Of a DNA stretch of 64,000 nucleotides, positions 16,175 to 24,724 are shown one piece after another. Positions within the stretch are counted from its first letter, which is position 1. Each line of letters starts with the position of its first letter. Position numbers and translations under genes: made by a program. A model generated the notes under the pieces. That model had not been told where the DNA came from. It made no database searches and saw only the letters and a program-made list of their open reading frames with translations. The DNA lies in assembly GCF_047495495.1 (NCBI RefSeq), contig NZ_CP179930.1, positions 2,170,001-2,234,000 on the forward strand. The letters are read 5' to 3'. This DNA is from Zymobacter sp047495495. GTDB lineage: Bacteria > Pseudomonadota > Gammaproteobacteria > Pseudomonadales > Halomonadaceae.

Positions 16175-16909
16175 TTAGCGCATGTTCATGCCACCATTTA
16201 CCTGAATTACTTCACCGGTGACATAGGATGCGGCGTCGCTGGCCAGAAAACCGACGACCCCCGCAATTTCTTCTGGCTGGCCTAGGCGACCGACGGGGAT
16301 CTGCGTCAGCAGAGCCTCGCGATGCGCTTCAGGCAAGACATCGGTCATTTCCGTAGCGATGAAACCAGGTGCTACGGCATTGACCGTGATATTACGAACA
16401 CCGACTTCACGTGCCAGTGCACGCGTGAAGCCTTCCATGCCCGCCTTGGCGGCAGCATAGTTGGTTTGCCCCGCGTTACCCATTCCGGCAACGACAGAGC
16501 TGATGTTGATAATGCGACCGTAGCGCGCTTTGGTCATGCCCTTCAGGCACGCCTTGCTGACGCGATAGATCGACTTGAGATTCGTGTCCAGCACGTCGTC
16601 CCACTGGTCTTCCTTCATGCGCGCCAGCAGCGTATCACGCGTGATGCCCGCATTGTTGACCAGTACGGTCGGTGCGCCGAAGCGTTCGTTGATCTCGGCA
16701 ACGACCTTCTCAACGGAGGCGCTGTCCGTTACGTTCAAACACATACCTGCACCACTGAACCCTTCAGCCTTGAGCGCTTCTTCGATGCGCGCAGCACCCG
16801 CTTCAGAGGTAGCCGTACCGATGACGGTCATGCCCTGACGAGCCAGCTGATGGGCAATGGCTTTACCGATACCACGGCTGGCGCCTGTAACCAATGCAAT
16901 CTGCGTCAT
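16175..16909 (-). CDS. fabG: 3-oxoacyl-ACP reductase
   Basis: 244-residue NADPH-dependent short-chain dehydrogenase that reduces 3-oxoacyl-ACP. Cofactor motif TGASRGIGKAIA, NNAGITRD, catalytic Ser in INISSVVAGMGNAGQ and the YAAAKAG Tyr/Lys, ending with ITVNAVAPGFIATEMTD and VNGGMNM. AAGGAG precedes the ATG. It follows fabD by 9 bases. Confidence 0.97.
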   Translation of the reverse strand: MTQIALVTGASRGIGKAIAHQLARQGMTVIGTATSEAGAARIEEALKAEGFSGAGMCLNVTDSASVEKVVAEINERFGAPTVLVNNAGITRDTLLARMKEDQWDDVLDTNLKSIYRVSKACLKGMTKARYGRIINISSVVAGMGNAGQTNYAAAKAGMEGFTRALAREVGVRNITVNAVAPGFIATEMTDVLPEAHREALLTQIPVGRLGQPEEIAGVVGFLASDAASYVTGEVIQVNGGMNMR

Positions 16910-16918
16910 GTTATGAAT

Positions 16919-17875
16919 TCACTCCTTGCCGTCTGCTTCTGACGTCAGCGTCAGTGCAGCGCTTAGACTATCCGGATCATTGACGGCCACGCCTTTCAGG
17001 CGACGATCAATACGTTTGGCCAGGCCGGTCAATACCTTGCCCGGACCGCATTCTACCAGAGTGGTAACACCCTGATCAGCCATACGTGATACGGATGTCG
17101 ACCAACGCACCGGAGAGAACAACTGTTCCACCAGACGAGCCTTCAGCGTTTCGACATCGGAATGTGCTTCAGCATCAACGTTCTGGATCACCGGATAGCG
17201 CGTCGGTTTCAGTGCGATGCCATCAATTGCCGCAGCCAGTTTTTCGGCAGCAGGCTTCATCAAAGCACAGTGGGACGGGACGGATACTGGCAGCGTGATG
17301 GCGCGCTTGGCACCCGCTTCGCTGCACAGGGCTACGGCGCGATCAACGGCAGCCTTGGCCCCTGCGATAACGACCTGTCCTGGAGAGTTATAGTTGACGG
17401 CAGCAACGACGTCACCTTGTGCAGCTTCCGCACAGATGGCTTCTACCTTGGCGTCTTCGAGACCGAGGATCGCCGCCATGGCACCGTCGCCCTCGGCAAC
17501 GGCGGCCTGCATGTATTCACCACGCAGTCGTACCAGACGTACGCCGTCGGCGAATCCTAGAGCACCAGCGCATACCATGGCGCTGTATTCGCCCAGGCTG
17601 TGACCGGCCATCAGAGCGGGACGCGGCCCTTCGAGTTCCTGCCAGACGCGCCAGATGGCAACGCTAGCGGTCAAAAGGGCGGGCTGAGTGGTAGCGGTGG
17701 CGTTCAGCGCTTCTGCGCTGCCTTCCTGCGTCAGTTTCCACAGATCGAAGTCCAGTGCGTCAGACGCTTCGTCGAAGGTGGTACGCACGACACTGTAACG
17801 ATCTGCCAGCTCACGCAGCATACCTACCTGCTGAGAGCCTTGACCCGGAAAGACAAATGCGAGGGTGGCGGACAT
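16919..17875 (-). CDS. fabD: Malonyl-CoA:ACP transacylase
   Basis: 318-residue enzyme that loads malonate onto ACP. It begins MSATLAFVFPGQGSQQVGML, has the nucleophile in GHSLGEYSAM, an Arg-containing strand VRLVRLRGEYMQ and the catalytic His in VSVPSHCALM. The frame is open far upstream, but the homologous start at 17875 fits the family length and has AGGT upstream. fabH, found between plsX and fabD in E. coli, is absent here, as in the Pseudomonas arrangement. Confidence 0.97.
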   Translation of the reverse strand: MSATLAFVFPGQGSQQVGMLRELADRYSVVRTTFDEASDALDFDLWKLTQEGSAEALNATATTQPALLTASVAIWRVWQELEGPRPALMAGHSLGEYSAMVCAGALGFADGVRLVRLRGEYMQAAVAEGDGAMAAILGLEDAKVEAICAEAAQGDVVAAVNYNSPGQVVIAGAKAAVDRAVALCSEAGAKRAITLPVSVPSHCALMKPAAEKLAAAIDGIALKPTRYPVIQNVDAEAHSDVETLKARLVEQLFSPVRWSTSVSRMADQGVTTLVECGPGKVLTGLAKRIDRRLKGVAVNDPDSLSAALTLTSEADGKE

Positions 17876-17994
17876 GAACAAGTACCTATGCTGTTGCATT
17901 CGATGAACAAATGATTCCGCATTCAACATATGACGGGGCGGAATCCTGCCAAGCGGATAAAAAGCTCGGCTCCGAAAAAATCTGTCTGCGATAT

Positions 17995-19029
17995 CTAGGC
18001 CGTAAGCCCCTGCGCTAAACGCTCGGGCAGCCCCAGTTCGACTTCGCTGACGGCGCGCAGTATCGCATAAGAGAAACCGCGGGCATCTGCCCCACCGTGA
18101 CTTTTGACAACGGTAGAGGTCAGCCCGAGAAAACTTGCGCCATTGTAGCGCACTGGGTCGATTTCTTCCTTCAGCCTCGACAAGGCCGGCCGCGCCAAGA
18201 TACTGACAAGGCGCGTCCACCAGTTCAATTCGAAGGTGTGCTGCAGACGGCGCCCCAGCACGCGCGCCAATCCCTCACTGGTCTTGAGCGCCACGTTACC
18301 GACGAAACCGTCGCAGACGATCACATTGACATCGCCAGTGAAGATATGATCCCCCTCAACGAAGCCAAGATAGTGAAAGCGATCGTTCGTGGCACAGAAC
18401 TCGCGCAGCAGACCATCGGCTTCGCGCACGCAGCGCGTGCCCTTGGAGGGTTCGACACCGATATTAAGCAGCGCAACGCGCGGGTTCTGGATGCCGTCGA
18501 CCGTGCGCACCATTTCTGCCCCTAGCCGCGCGAACTGCACCAGATGCCTCGGCGGGCAGTCGATGTTAGCCCCCAGATCAAGCACATAGCAGGGATGACC
18601 ATGGTCCGTCAGTACGGCAGAGCTGATGGCAGGACGCTTCATTCCCTCAATCATGCCCAGCGCACGTCGCGCCACGGCCATGATCTCACCGGTATGTCCG
18701 GCGCTGACACAGGCATCGGCCTCGCCATCGCGCACAGCACGAATACAGGCATGAAGACTGGAAGCATCGGGAGCATTGATGTCGCGATCGCGAAGGATAC
18801 GAGAGGGAGGCTGAGTACCGACTGGCAGGCTACCAGCCGCACTCATCTGAACGCGATCCAACACCGTTTTTTTCCAACGGGGCGCGGAACGGATCACATC
18901 CTGAATGGAGTGACAATCACCATAGAAGGTCAGCGATAGCGAAGGCCACTGCCGCAAGGCTTCTAGCCCCCCCTGGACAGTAACACGGGGACCGAAGTCC
19001 CCGCCCATCGCATCAATGGCGATATGCAC
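17995..19029 (-). CDS. plsX: Phosphate acyltransferase PlsX
   Basis: 344-residue enzyme making acyl-phosphate from acyl-ACP, the first step towards phosphatidic acid. Motifs: AIDAMGGDFGP, SAGHTGEIMA, VLDLGANIDC, LLNIGVEPSKGT, VCDGFVGNVALKTSEG. The start is a GTG at 19029 with a poor ribosome site; it lies 23 bases after rpmF and may rely on coupling. It is followed by fabD after 119 bases. Confidence 0.95.
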   Translation of the reverse strand: MHIAIDAMGGDFGPRVTVQGGLEALRQWPSLSLTFYGDCHSIQDVIRSAPRWKKTVLDRVQMSAAGSLPVGTQPPSRILRDRDINAPDASSLHACIRAVRDGEADACVSAGHTGEIMAVARRALGMIEGMKRPAISSAVLTDHGHPCYVLDLGANIDCPPRHLVQFARLGAEMVRTVDGIQNPRVALLNIGVEPSKGTRCVREADGLLREFCATNDRFHYLGFVEGDHIFTGDVNVIVCDGFVGNVALKTSEGLARVLGRRLQHTFELNWWTRLVSILARPALSRLKEEIDPVRYNGASFLGLTSTVVKSHGGADARGFSYAILRAVSEVELGLPERLAQGLTA

Positions 19030-19052
19030 AAGCGCTTTGCTTACGTCGCGCC

Positions 19053-19229
19053 TTAGGCGTCGACGTCAACAACCTTGCGACCACGGTAGAAACCGTCAGG
19101 AGCAACGTGGTGACGACGGTGAGTCGTACCGGTTTCTTTGTCCTGGGCCAGTGCCGGAGTGGTCAGTGCATCGTGAGCACGGCGCATGCCGCGTTTGGAA
19201 CGGGTTTTGCGGTTCTGTTGAACGGCCAT
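19053..19229 (-). CDS. rpmF: 50S ribosomal protein L32
   Basis: 58-residue L32, encoded by MAVQQNRKTRSKRGMRRAHD and ending GFYRGRKVVDVDA. Without zinc-binding cysteines, like E. coli L32. GGAGAT-type site before the ATG. The order yceD-rpmF-plsX is conserved across proteobacteria. Confidence 0.97.
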   Translation of the reverse strand: MAVQQNRKTRSKRGMRRAHDALTTPALAQDKETGTTHRRHHVAPDGFYRGRKVVDVDA

Positions 19230-19279
19230 GATGAATCTCCTACGGATGAGAGTTCGAGCAGCAGTACTTGCCCGAAGCG

Positions 19280-19804
19280 TCAGTGTTTATCTTTCAATGC
19301 CGCCAAGGCACTGAACGGGTTGGTGGTCACCTGCTCATCAGGTAGCTCGCCACTGCTGAGCTCATCACGAGAAACGGCGCATTCGCCTTCTTCATGATAG
19401 ATCGCCTGTGGCAGCGCCAGCAGCAGTTCTTCCTCAATGACCGGGATCAGATCGAGGCGTTCGTCATGACCGACCACCAGCGGATCGTACTCCCGAGGCA
19501 GTCGAGACGACAGCGATTCGTCTGTCACCATTCCCAGCAGTATCGAACTGTCAAGCGTTACCGGCATGGGCTGCAGACAACGCAGACATGGCATCATCAC
19601 CCGTGCTTCAGCCTGTCCTTCGATATAGTGCCGACGCTGGGCGTCGATGCCAAACGTCAGAACAGCATGGCAGGTGCCTGTCTGGGGACCGATGAGATCG
19701 GCCAGACGGGGCATCTCGTCAAGCGGCAGATCGCCTTCCAGCCGCTCGGCACTGGCCGCAAGTCGATAAGGTTCGACCCGCGTGGGCATTCGGGTAGTTG
19801 ACAT
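19280..19804 (-). CDS. yceD: YceD family protein (DUF177, 23S rRNA accumulation protein)
   Basis: 174-residue YceD, needed for normal 23S rRNA levels in E. coli and plants. The fingerprint is a CLRC motif (PCLRCLQPM), the acidic EYDPLVV...LDLIPVIEEELLLALPQ, and the C-terminal TTNPFSALAALK. I prefer the ATG at 19804 (MSTTRMPTRVEPYRLA), which aligns with E. coli YceD, over one at 19861. The strong promoter just upstream would start RNA within a few bases of this ATG, leaving no room for a ribosome site. Confidence 0.92.
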   Translation of the reverse strand: MSTTRMPTRVEPYRLAASAERLEGDLPLDEMPRLADLIGPQTGTCHAVLTFGIDAQRRHYIEGQAEARVMMPCLRCLQPMPVTLDSSILLGMVTDESLSSRLPREYDPLVVGHDERLDLIPVIEEELLLALPQAIYHEEGECAVSRDELSSGELPDEQVTTNPFSALAALKDKH

Positions 19805-19813
19805 AGGCGCGCA

Positions 19814-19842
19814 ATGATAGGGTCTGTCGAGGTAACTGTCAA
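19814..19842 (-). promoter_or_regulatory. Consensus sigma-70 promoter of yceD-rpmF-plsX
   Basis: Leftward TTGACA (19842-19837), a 17-base spacer, and TATCAT (19819-19814): perfect -35, perfect spacing, 5/6 at -10. Transcription would begin near 19807, about 3 bases before the yceD ATG. This is the best promoter match in the window, fitting high expression of L32. Confidence 0.78.
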
Positions 19843-20012
19843 AGAAATGCATCGCCTGCACGTATCAGACGAGTGCTTTTCTGCCCGGTAACCGCCGGTG
19901 ACATCAACAACGAGCGGCGGACATGATATTGTAAGGCTTTCACGGCACGAGCGCACCCCATTCCTGCCAATCACCGCTCGAGGCCCTTTTTTCGCCCAAC
20001 GCTTCGCGCGTC

Positions 20013-20639
20013 ATGATGCTACCTAACATGCCTCTATCCGCTGCCCTACCGCCGCTTCTGCTCGCCTCAAGTTCCGCGGCTCGCCGCCAGTGCCTTGCTC
20101 AGCTGGGTCTAACATTCCAGCAGGCCTCGCCCGACATCGACGAAACGCCACGCTCTGGCGAACAGCCCGCCGCACTCGTAGAGCGCCTAGCCTGCGCCAA
20201 GGCACTCGCGCTGGCAGGGCAACACCCCCATCACCTCATCATTGGTTCCGATCAGGTCTGCGCTCTCGACCAACAGCCCGTCGGTAAGCCCGGCACTCTC
20301 GACAATGCCCGACGCCAACTTGCTGCCTGTTCCGGCAAACGCGTTCGCTTTCACACCGGTATCGCTGTGTATGACGGCCGCCAGCGCCGCCTGTTGAGTG
20401 CGGTCGAACCGTTCGATGTTCAATTCCGCTCGCTCACAGACACCCAGATAGAGGGCTATCTCCAGCGCGAACAGCCGCTGGAATGCGCGGGCAGCTTCAG
20501 AATGGAAGGCTTAGGAATCACGCTGTTCACGGCCCTCGACGGTCGCGACCCCAACGCACTGCTGGGACTGCCGCTGATCCAGCTATGCGACATGCTGCAA
20601 TCGCTGGGCTACGACCTACTCTCCCCTCAACATGCCTAA
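20013..20639 (+). CDS. Maf family nucleoside triphosphate pyrophosphatase (YceF-like)
   Basis: 208-residue Maf/YceF house-cleaning pyrophosphatase. It resembles the YceF branch (m7GTP pyrophosphatase): LLLASSSAARRQCL, DIDETPRSGE, LIIGSDQVCALD, VGKPGTLDNARRQL, CAGSFRMEGLGITLF and GRDPNALLGLPLI. The true start is uncertain: ATG at 20013, 20016 or 20028 are all possible and none has a clear ribosome site. The maf-yceD-rpmF-plsX neighbourhood is conserved. Confidence 0.92.
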   Translation: MMLPNMPLSAALPPLLLASSSAARRQCLAQLGLTFQQASPDIDETPRSGEQPAALVERLACAKALALAGQHPHHLIIGSDQVCALDQQPVGKPGTLDNARRQLAACSGKRVRFHTGIAVYDGRQRRLLSAVEPFDVQFRSLTDTQIEGYLQREQPLECAGSFRMEGLGITLFTALDGRDPNALLGLPLIQLCDMLQSLGYDLLSPQHA

Positions 20640-20742
20640 AGCTACCGATTCTGCGGATCACAGAGTTTCACAGACTGTGATGGCGTCGGTGACACCTCGG
20701 GAAATGAAGTCCACCTTGTCCTCTGGCGGTCAAATGGGAAAC

Positions 20743-20763
20743 GAAGCAGACACCGTCTGCTTC
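20743..20763 (+). terminator. Terminator after maf
   Basis: Perfect 9-bp stem GAAGCAGAC/GTCTGCTTC with a 3-base loop, followed by a T-rich stretch (TTTCATCCTTCTTTT). It ends maf transcription about 100 bases past its stop and just before the amidase gene. Confidence 0.75.
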
Positions 20764-20797
20764 TTTCATCCTTCTTTTGCTGCCCGAGGCATGCCCT

Positions 20798-21586
20798 GTG
20801 AATATCGCCGACTACCCCATTGATAGCGAACACTACCGCAGCACCACGACACAGGATGAGCGCATCCGCTTCCTCATCCTTCACTACACGGCAGAAAACT
20901 TCAGCCAGAGCATGGCCAATCTGGCGGGCGACACTGCCACTGTAAGCGTTCACTACGTCATTCCTGACCCTGACGAAGAGACCTACCTGCAGGCCGGTTT
21001 CAGCGGTAATCGCATCTTCGCGCTGGTCGATGAAGGTCGCCGTGCATGGCATGCAGGGGTCAGCCAATGGCAGGGCCGTACCAATCTCAACGATACGTCG
21101 ATCGGCATAGAAATCGTCAATCAGGCTTCGGGCAACACCGATGGTGCCATGACATTTCCGCCGTTCAGCGAACAGCAGATCCAGATGACGATTGCACTCT
21201 GCAAAGACATCCTGTCACGCCACCCCACCATCACTGCCCGTCAGGTATTGGCTCACGCCGATATCGCCTGGGCCCGCCGACGCGATCCAGGCCCGGCCTT
21301 TCCGTGGCAGCGCCTTTATGAAGCGGGAATCGGCGCATGGCCTGACGCAGCGGATGTCACCGCGTTCACTCAGCGCTTCGAGCGTGAGGGACTGCCGTCG
21401 GACGACGACATGAAAACGTCGTTTTCCCGCTACGGCTATAGCGTTCCCAACGGACTGTCATCCAGCGACTACACCATGTTAGTGGTGTGCTTTCAGATGC
21501 ACTTCAGACCGGCACGCTACGATGGCCGTGTCGATATCGAGACAGCCGCCATTCTGTATGCGCTACTGAAGAAGTACATCGGTTAG
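20798..21586 (+). CDS. N-acetylmuramoyl-L-alanine amidase, AmiD-like, without signal peptide
   Basis: Amidase_2 family zinc enzyme of about 262 residues. LILHYTAENF and VSVHYVI hold conserved His, AWHAGVSQWQG and LNDTSIGIEIVN follow, then LAHADIAWARRRDPGPAFPW carries zinc-ligand His and Asp. The last ~70 residues form a peptidoglycan-binding module (FQMHFRPARYDG). The whole length matches E. coli AmiD, except that AmiD is a lipoprotein and this protein has no signal sequence. I chose the GTG at 20798, which has GAGG nine bases upstream; the frame extends to 20708 but offers no signal peptide. Confidence 0.85.
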   Translation: MNIADYPIDSEHYRSTTTQDERIRFLILHYTAENFSQSMANLAGDTATVSVHYVIPDPDEETYLQAGFSGNRIFALVDEGRRAWHAGVSQWQGRTNLNDTSIGIEIVNQASGNTDGAMTFPPFSEQQIQMTIALCKDILSRHPTITARQVLAHADIAWARRRDPGPAFPWQRLYEAGIGAWPDAADVTAFTQRFEREGLPSDDDMKTSFSRYGYSVPNGLSSSDYTMLVVCFQMHFRPARYDGRVDIETAAILYALLKKYIG

Positions 21587-21721
21587 ATAAGTGGGAATGA
21601 TGGGGCAACATTAGAGAGAGTGAACACAAAGGCAGGCGGCTCGACGGCCATCATGTCACCACCGTTCTCTGGCACGTCTGTCCTACACCGATGAGTCCTA
21701 TACCGACATGACAGGCACAAC

Positions 21722-21752
21722 AAAAAGGCAGCCCACAAAGGGCTGCCTTTTC
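21722..21752. terminator. Bidirectional terminator between amidase and sppA
   Basis: 12-bp stem AAAAGGCAGCCC/GGGCTGCCTTTT with a 5-base loop. A-run on the left, T-run on the right, so it can work for both converging genes. Confidence 0.87.
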
Positions 21753-21813
21753 ATCTTGATCACGCTCTCTAATGGCGGGCAGAGTATGACACGCGCTCAG
21801 CCCACGCCACGGC

Positions 21814-22791
21814 CTAGGGCAACTGCGCACGTACCGGTTTGTACGATGAAACTGTATCAATGCCCAGCGCAGACATTGCCGCAACGCCAAGTCGCTTCGA
21901 CATACGATTAAACAGCGGTTGCTCAACGGTATAGTCGACGACAGCCGTGCGGTCATCAACCTTCTCGCGCACCAGCACATCAATGTTCTTCAGCTCATCG
22001 ACCAACCCCAGCGCAACCGCCTGCTCTCCACTCCAGACCAGTCCTGAGAACATATCCGGCGTTTCATGCAGACGATCACCGCGTCCAGCCTTCACGTCAG
22101 CGATGAACCGCTGATGCGTGCTGTTCAATACCGCTTGCAGGTGCTCGCGCTGCTCCTCGCTGACGGGGCGGAATGGATCCAGCATGTCCTTGTTGCTGCC
22201 CGCCGTATAGACGCGACGCTCGATACCCACTTTCTTCATGGCTTCGTCATAACCAAAGCCAGCGGAGATCACGCCGATCGACCCGACAAGGCTCGATGAA
22301 GAGGCATAGATGTGATCGGCGGCAGAGGCAATGTAGTAGGCGCCGCTGGCCCCCATGTCTTCGATGACAGCGTCGATCGGCTTATTGCCCAGCTTGCGCA
22401 GCCGCATGATCTCATCATACACCCGCTGCGCTTGAACCGGTGTTCCACCCGGACTGTTGATCAGCAGAACGACAGAAACGGTATGCGCATTTTCCCACGC
22501 ATCGTCCAACGCACCGATAATCGCATCGGCGTTGGCATCGTCATCCGGCGAGATTACGCCGTCGATGCGCACCAACCCGACGTGCGGCCGCGTCTCCTCG
22601 TCGCCACTGCTGAGTGCGCGCCCGAGAGCGCCACACAGCCAGAGCACCACGATAATGAATATCAGCAGCTTGAACACGCGCCAGATCCAGCGCCCTCGCC
22701 GCGCCCGGCGCTGCTCGTTCAACATGCGCTGCAACAGCAGCGCCAGCGTCGCCTGCTCGTTACGCGACGATTCGGAAGTGTGTTCACTCAT
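21814..22791 (-). CDS. sppA: S49 signal peptide peptidase (SppA, short form)
   Basis: 325-residue membrane-bound serine protease that degrades cleaved signal peptides. One N-terminal helix (VFKLLIFIIVVLWLCGAL), then a ClpP-like fold: LLINSPGGTPVQAQ, the Ser in GASGAYYIASAADHIY, and the general-base Lys in AGSNKDMLDPF. The size is that of single-domain SppA, half of E. coli SppA. It lies downstream of rluC on the same strand, as in Pseudomonas-type order. Confidence 0.93.
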   Translation of the reverse strand: MSEHTSESSRNEQATLALLLQRMLNEQRRARRGRWIWRVFKLLIFIIVVLWLCGALGRALSSGDEETRPHVGLVRIDGVISPDDDANADAIIGALDDAWENAHTVSVVLLINSPGGTPVQAQRVYDEIMRLRKLGNKPIDAVIEDMGASGAYYIASAADHIYASSSSLVGSIGVISAGFGYDEAMKKVGIERRVYTAGSNKDMLDPFRPVSEEQREHLQAVLNSTHQRFIADVKAGRGDRLHETPDMFSGLVWSGEQAVALGLVDELKNIDVLVREKVDDRTAVVDYTVEQPLFNRMSKRLGVAAMSALGIDTVSSYKPVRAQLP

Positions 22792-22889
22792 CTCATCATC
22801 TCCAACGCTTTCATTGAATACAGACCAACGCTGCTGATACCACCGCCATGGAACAGCTTACGGTGCTCTTTCTTACCGGCTACGAGGCT

Positions 22890-23909
22890 TCAGCGCTGCT
22901 GACGAAGCCTGTCCAGCGCTTCATCCAGCTCGGGAGCCAGGCGCGCCTTCACATTGACCATGCGGCCGCTTTTCGGCTCGGGAAAGCTCAACGATGCCGC
23001 GTGCAAAAACAGCCGATCAAGCCCGATATCCGCGGCCAGCTTCTGCCCTTGAGCTGTACCGTACTTACGATCCACCATCAGCGCGTGACCGATATGAGCG
23101 GCGTGCACGCGAATCTGATGGGTACGCCCCGTCACAGGGGATGCCTCGACCAGTGTCACATTGGGGAACGTTTCGCGGACGGCGAACAGCGTGCGCGAGC
23201 GCTTGCCGTTGTCATCGACGCGTACGCGGCGCTCACCGTTACCGGCATCGTAACGATCCAGCGGCGCACTGACCCAGTCGCGACGTGCTGGCCAGCGGCC
23301 TTCTACCAAGGCGAGATAACGCTTATCCATCTTCTTGGCTTTGAGCGCTTCATTGAGGAACACCAGCGCATTGCGCGATTTGGCCAACAGCAGACAGCCC
23401 GACGTGTCGCGGTCCAGTCGGTGCACCAGTTCAAGGAACCCCAGATCGGTACGTACTTGGCGCAACGCTTCGATCAGACCAATCTTCACGCCGCTGCCAC
23501 CGTGCACGGCCAGCCCCGCGGGCTTGTTGACGACCATCCACTCTTCGGTTTCGGCGATCACACTGCGCATCAGCAGCTCACGAAGGTTATCGCTCACTTC
23601 GCGCACAGCTTCCTCGGGCGCCAGACGCAGAGGAGGAATGCGCACCTGATCTCCAGAAGAAAGACGGGTTTCAGCTTTTGCACGTTTCTTGTTAACGCGC
23701 ACTTCGCCCTTGCGGATGATGCGGTAGACCAAGGCGCGCGGTGCCCCTTTCAGATGCGTGATCAGAAAGTTGTCGAGCCGCTGACCGTCATGCCCTTCGT
23801 CGATATCGACCCACTGGACTTCACGACCGGCACTGCGGTGTGACTCATCGGCGGCATCAGGTGCCGCCGGACGGGTGGGACGTGCTGCATGTCGACCTGT
23901 GGTCATCAT
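22890..23909 (-). CDS. rluC: 23S rRNA pseudouridine synthase RluC
   Basis: 339-residue RluA-family enzyme modifying 23S rRNA. An N-terminal S4 domain (LDNFLITHLKG...VYRIIRKGEVRVNKKRA) precedes the catalytic domain with the Asp in ELVHRLDRDTSGCLLLAKS, plus VVNKPAGLAVHGG and PVTGRTHQIRVHA. The start at 23909 has GAGGAG before it; the frame is open further upstream into the rne divergent region. Divergent from rne, as in E. coli. Confidence 0.95.
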   Translation of the reverse strand: MMTTGRHAARPTRPAAPDAADESHRSAGREVQWVDIDEGHDGQRLDNFLITHLKGAPRALVYRIIRKGEVRVNKKRAKAETRLSSGDQVRIPPLRLAPEEAVREVSDNLRELLMRSVIAETEEWMVVNKPAGLAVHGGSGVKIGLIEALRQVRTDLGFLELVHRLDRDTSGCLLLAKSRNALVFLNEALKAKKMDKRYLALVEGRWPARRDWVSAPLDRYDAGNGERRVRVDDNGKRSRTLFAVRETFPNVTLVEASPVTGRTHQIRVHAAHIGHALMVDRKYGTAQGQKLAADIGLDRLFLHAASLSFPEPKSGRMVNVKARLAPELDEALDRLRQQR

Positions 23910-24092
23910 GTCTCCTCGAATACGTGTCTTGCCGTCATGCCCACAGGCAATGACCTTTGATAGCGGCAAGATTAACATGGCTAGCCCGTACAGCGGCAGC
24001 TTAAGGTGCCGATATTTGCCTTGCCCGTTCCGCCTCACCTCTGACACTGACCGCCTTCTTTGACTACAGTGCAGGAACGGATGCTTATCAAA

Positions 24093-24121
24093 TTGCCGGT
24101 TTCTAGGTTTGTTGGTATATT
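24093..24121 (+). promoter_or_regulatory. Candidate rne promoter
   Basis: TTGCCG (24093-24098), a 17-base spacer and TATATT (24116-24121). It would give a start near 24128 and an rne leader of about 600 bases. Confidence 0.5.
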
Positions 24122-24127
24122 CCTTGA

Positions 24128-24724
24128 TGCCTACTTGGGACCATGCTGTTCTGTGTGTTTCCCGACTGCACCTGCGCGAAATCCATGCAGGTCCAACAAT
24201 TTTCCAACAGGCAATCGATACTGTCCCGATGCCGGCATCATGGCGATCGGGACGCGGTATCCGCGATCGAGGCTGACAAGACCTCGCAATGGAGCATTGC
24301 CATTACTTCGCGGTCCGCACTATACGCCGCCTCGCTGCTCGATCAGGATTCGATCAGCTGGACGGCACCCAATGGAACTGCCCGAAATACGACGGGTTCC
24401 ACCCATACCCGTATCGGGTCCGGCGTCGCCGAATCGACAATGCCAGGTGTCCGATGGCTGCCAGCAGAACCGGAAGACCGTCAACAGCGTCTCCGCAACA
24501 TGTTCTGCCATGCCATCCCGTACTCAACATGACCTACACTGCCTATCATGTCCGTCCCACTTCCTTTAGACCGGCTGGATACGACATACGCCCAGCCACC
24601 AGGGAACCCGACAGATAGACGCGCAGGACACTCGCTCTACATGCACTGAGCACAGCACGCAGCATCACACGGTTCGCCGACTCTCCGGACTTTGGTACCA
24701 AGAAGAAAGAGTCAGCGAGACATC
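24128..24724 (+). promoter_or_regulatory. Long structured 5' leader of rne
   Basis: The gap 23910-24724 has no credible gene. Downstream of the candidate promoter are consecutive hairpins: GTCCCGAT/ATCGGGAC (24223-24230 with 24246-24253, extended by GCC/GGC), GCGG/CCGC (24254-24257 with 24261-24264), CGAGG/CCTCG (24268-24272 with 24282-24286), and further on an ACGGGT/ACCCGT pair. E. coli rne has a 361-nt leader through which RNase E represses its own synthesis; this leader probably plays the same role. The short frames across it do not look coding. Confidence 0.6.

Noticed and set aside
24060..24618. Short overlapping frames in the rne leader
   Set aside because: Three overlapping frames of similar size with no ribosome sites; the region is better explained as structured leader RNA.
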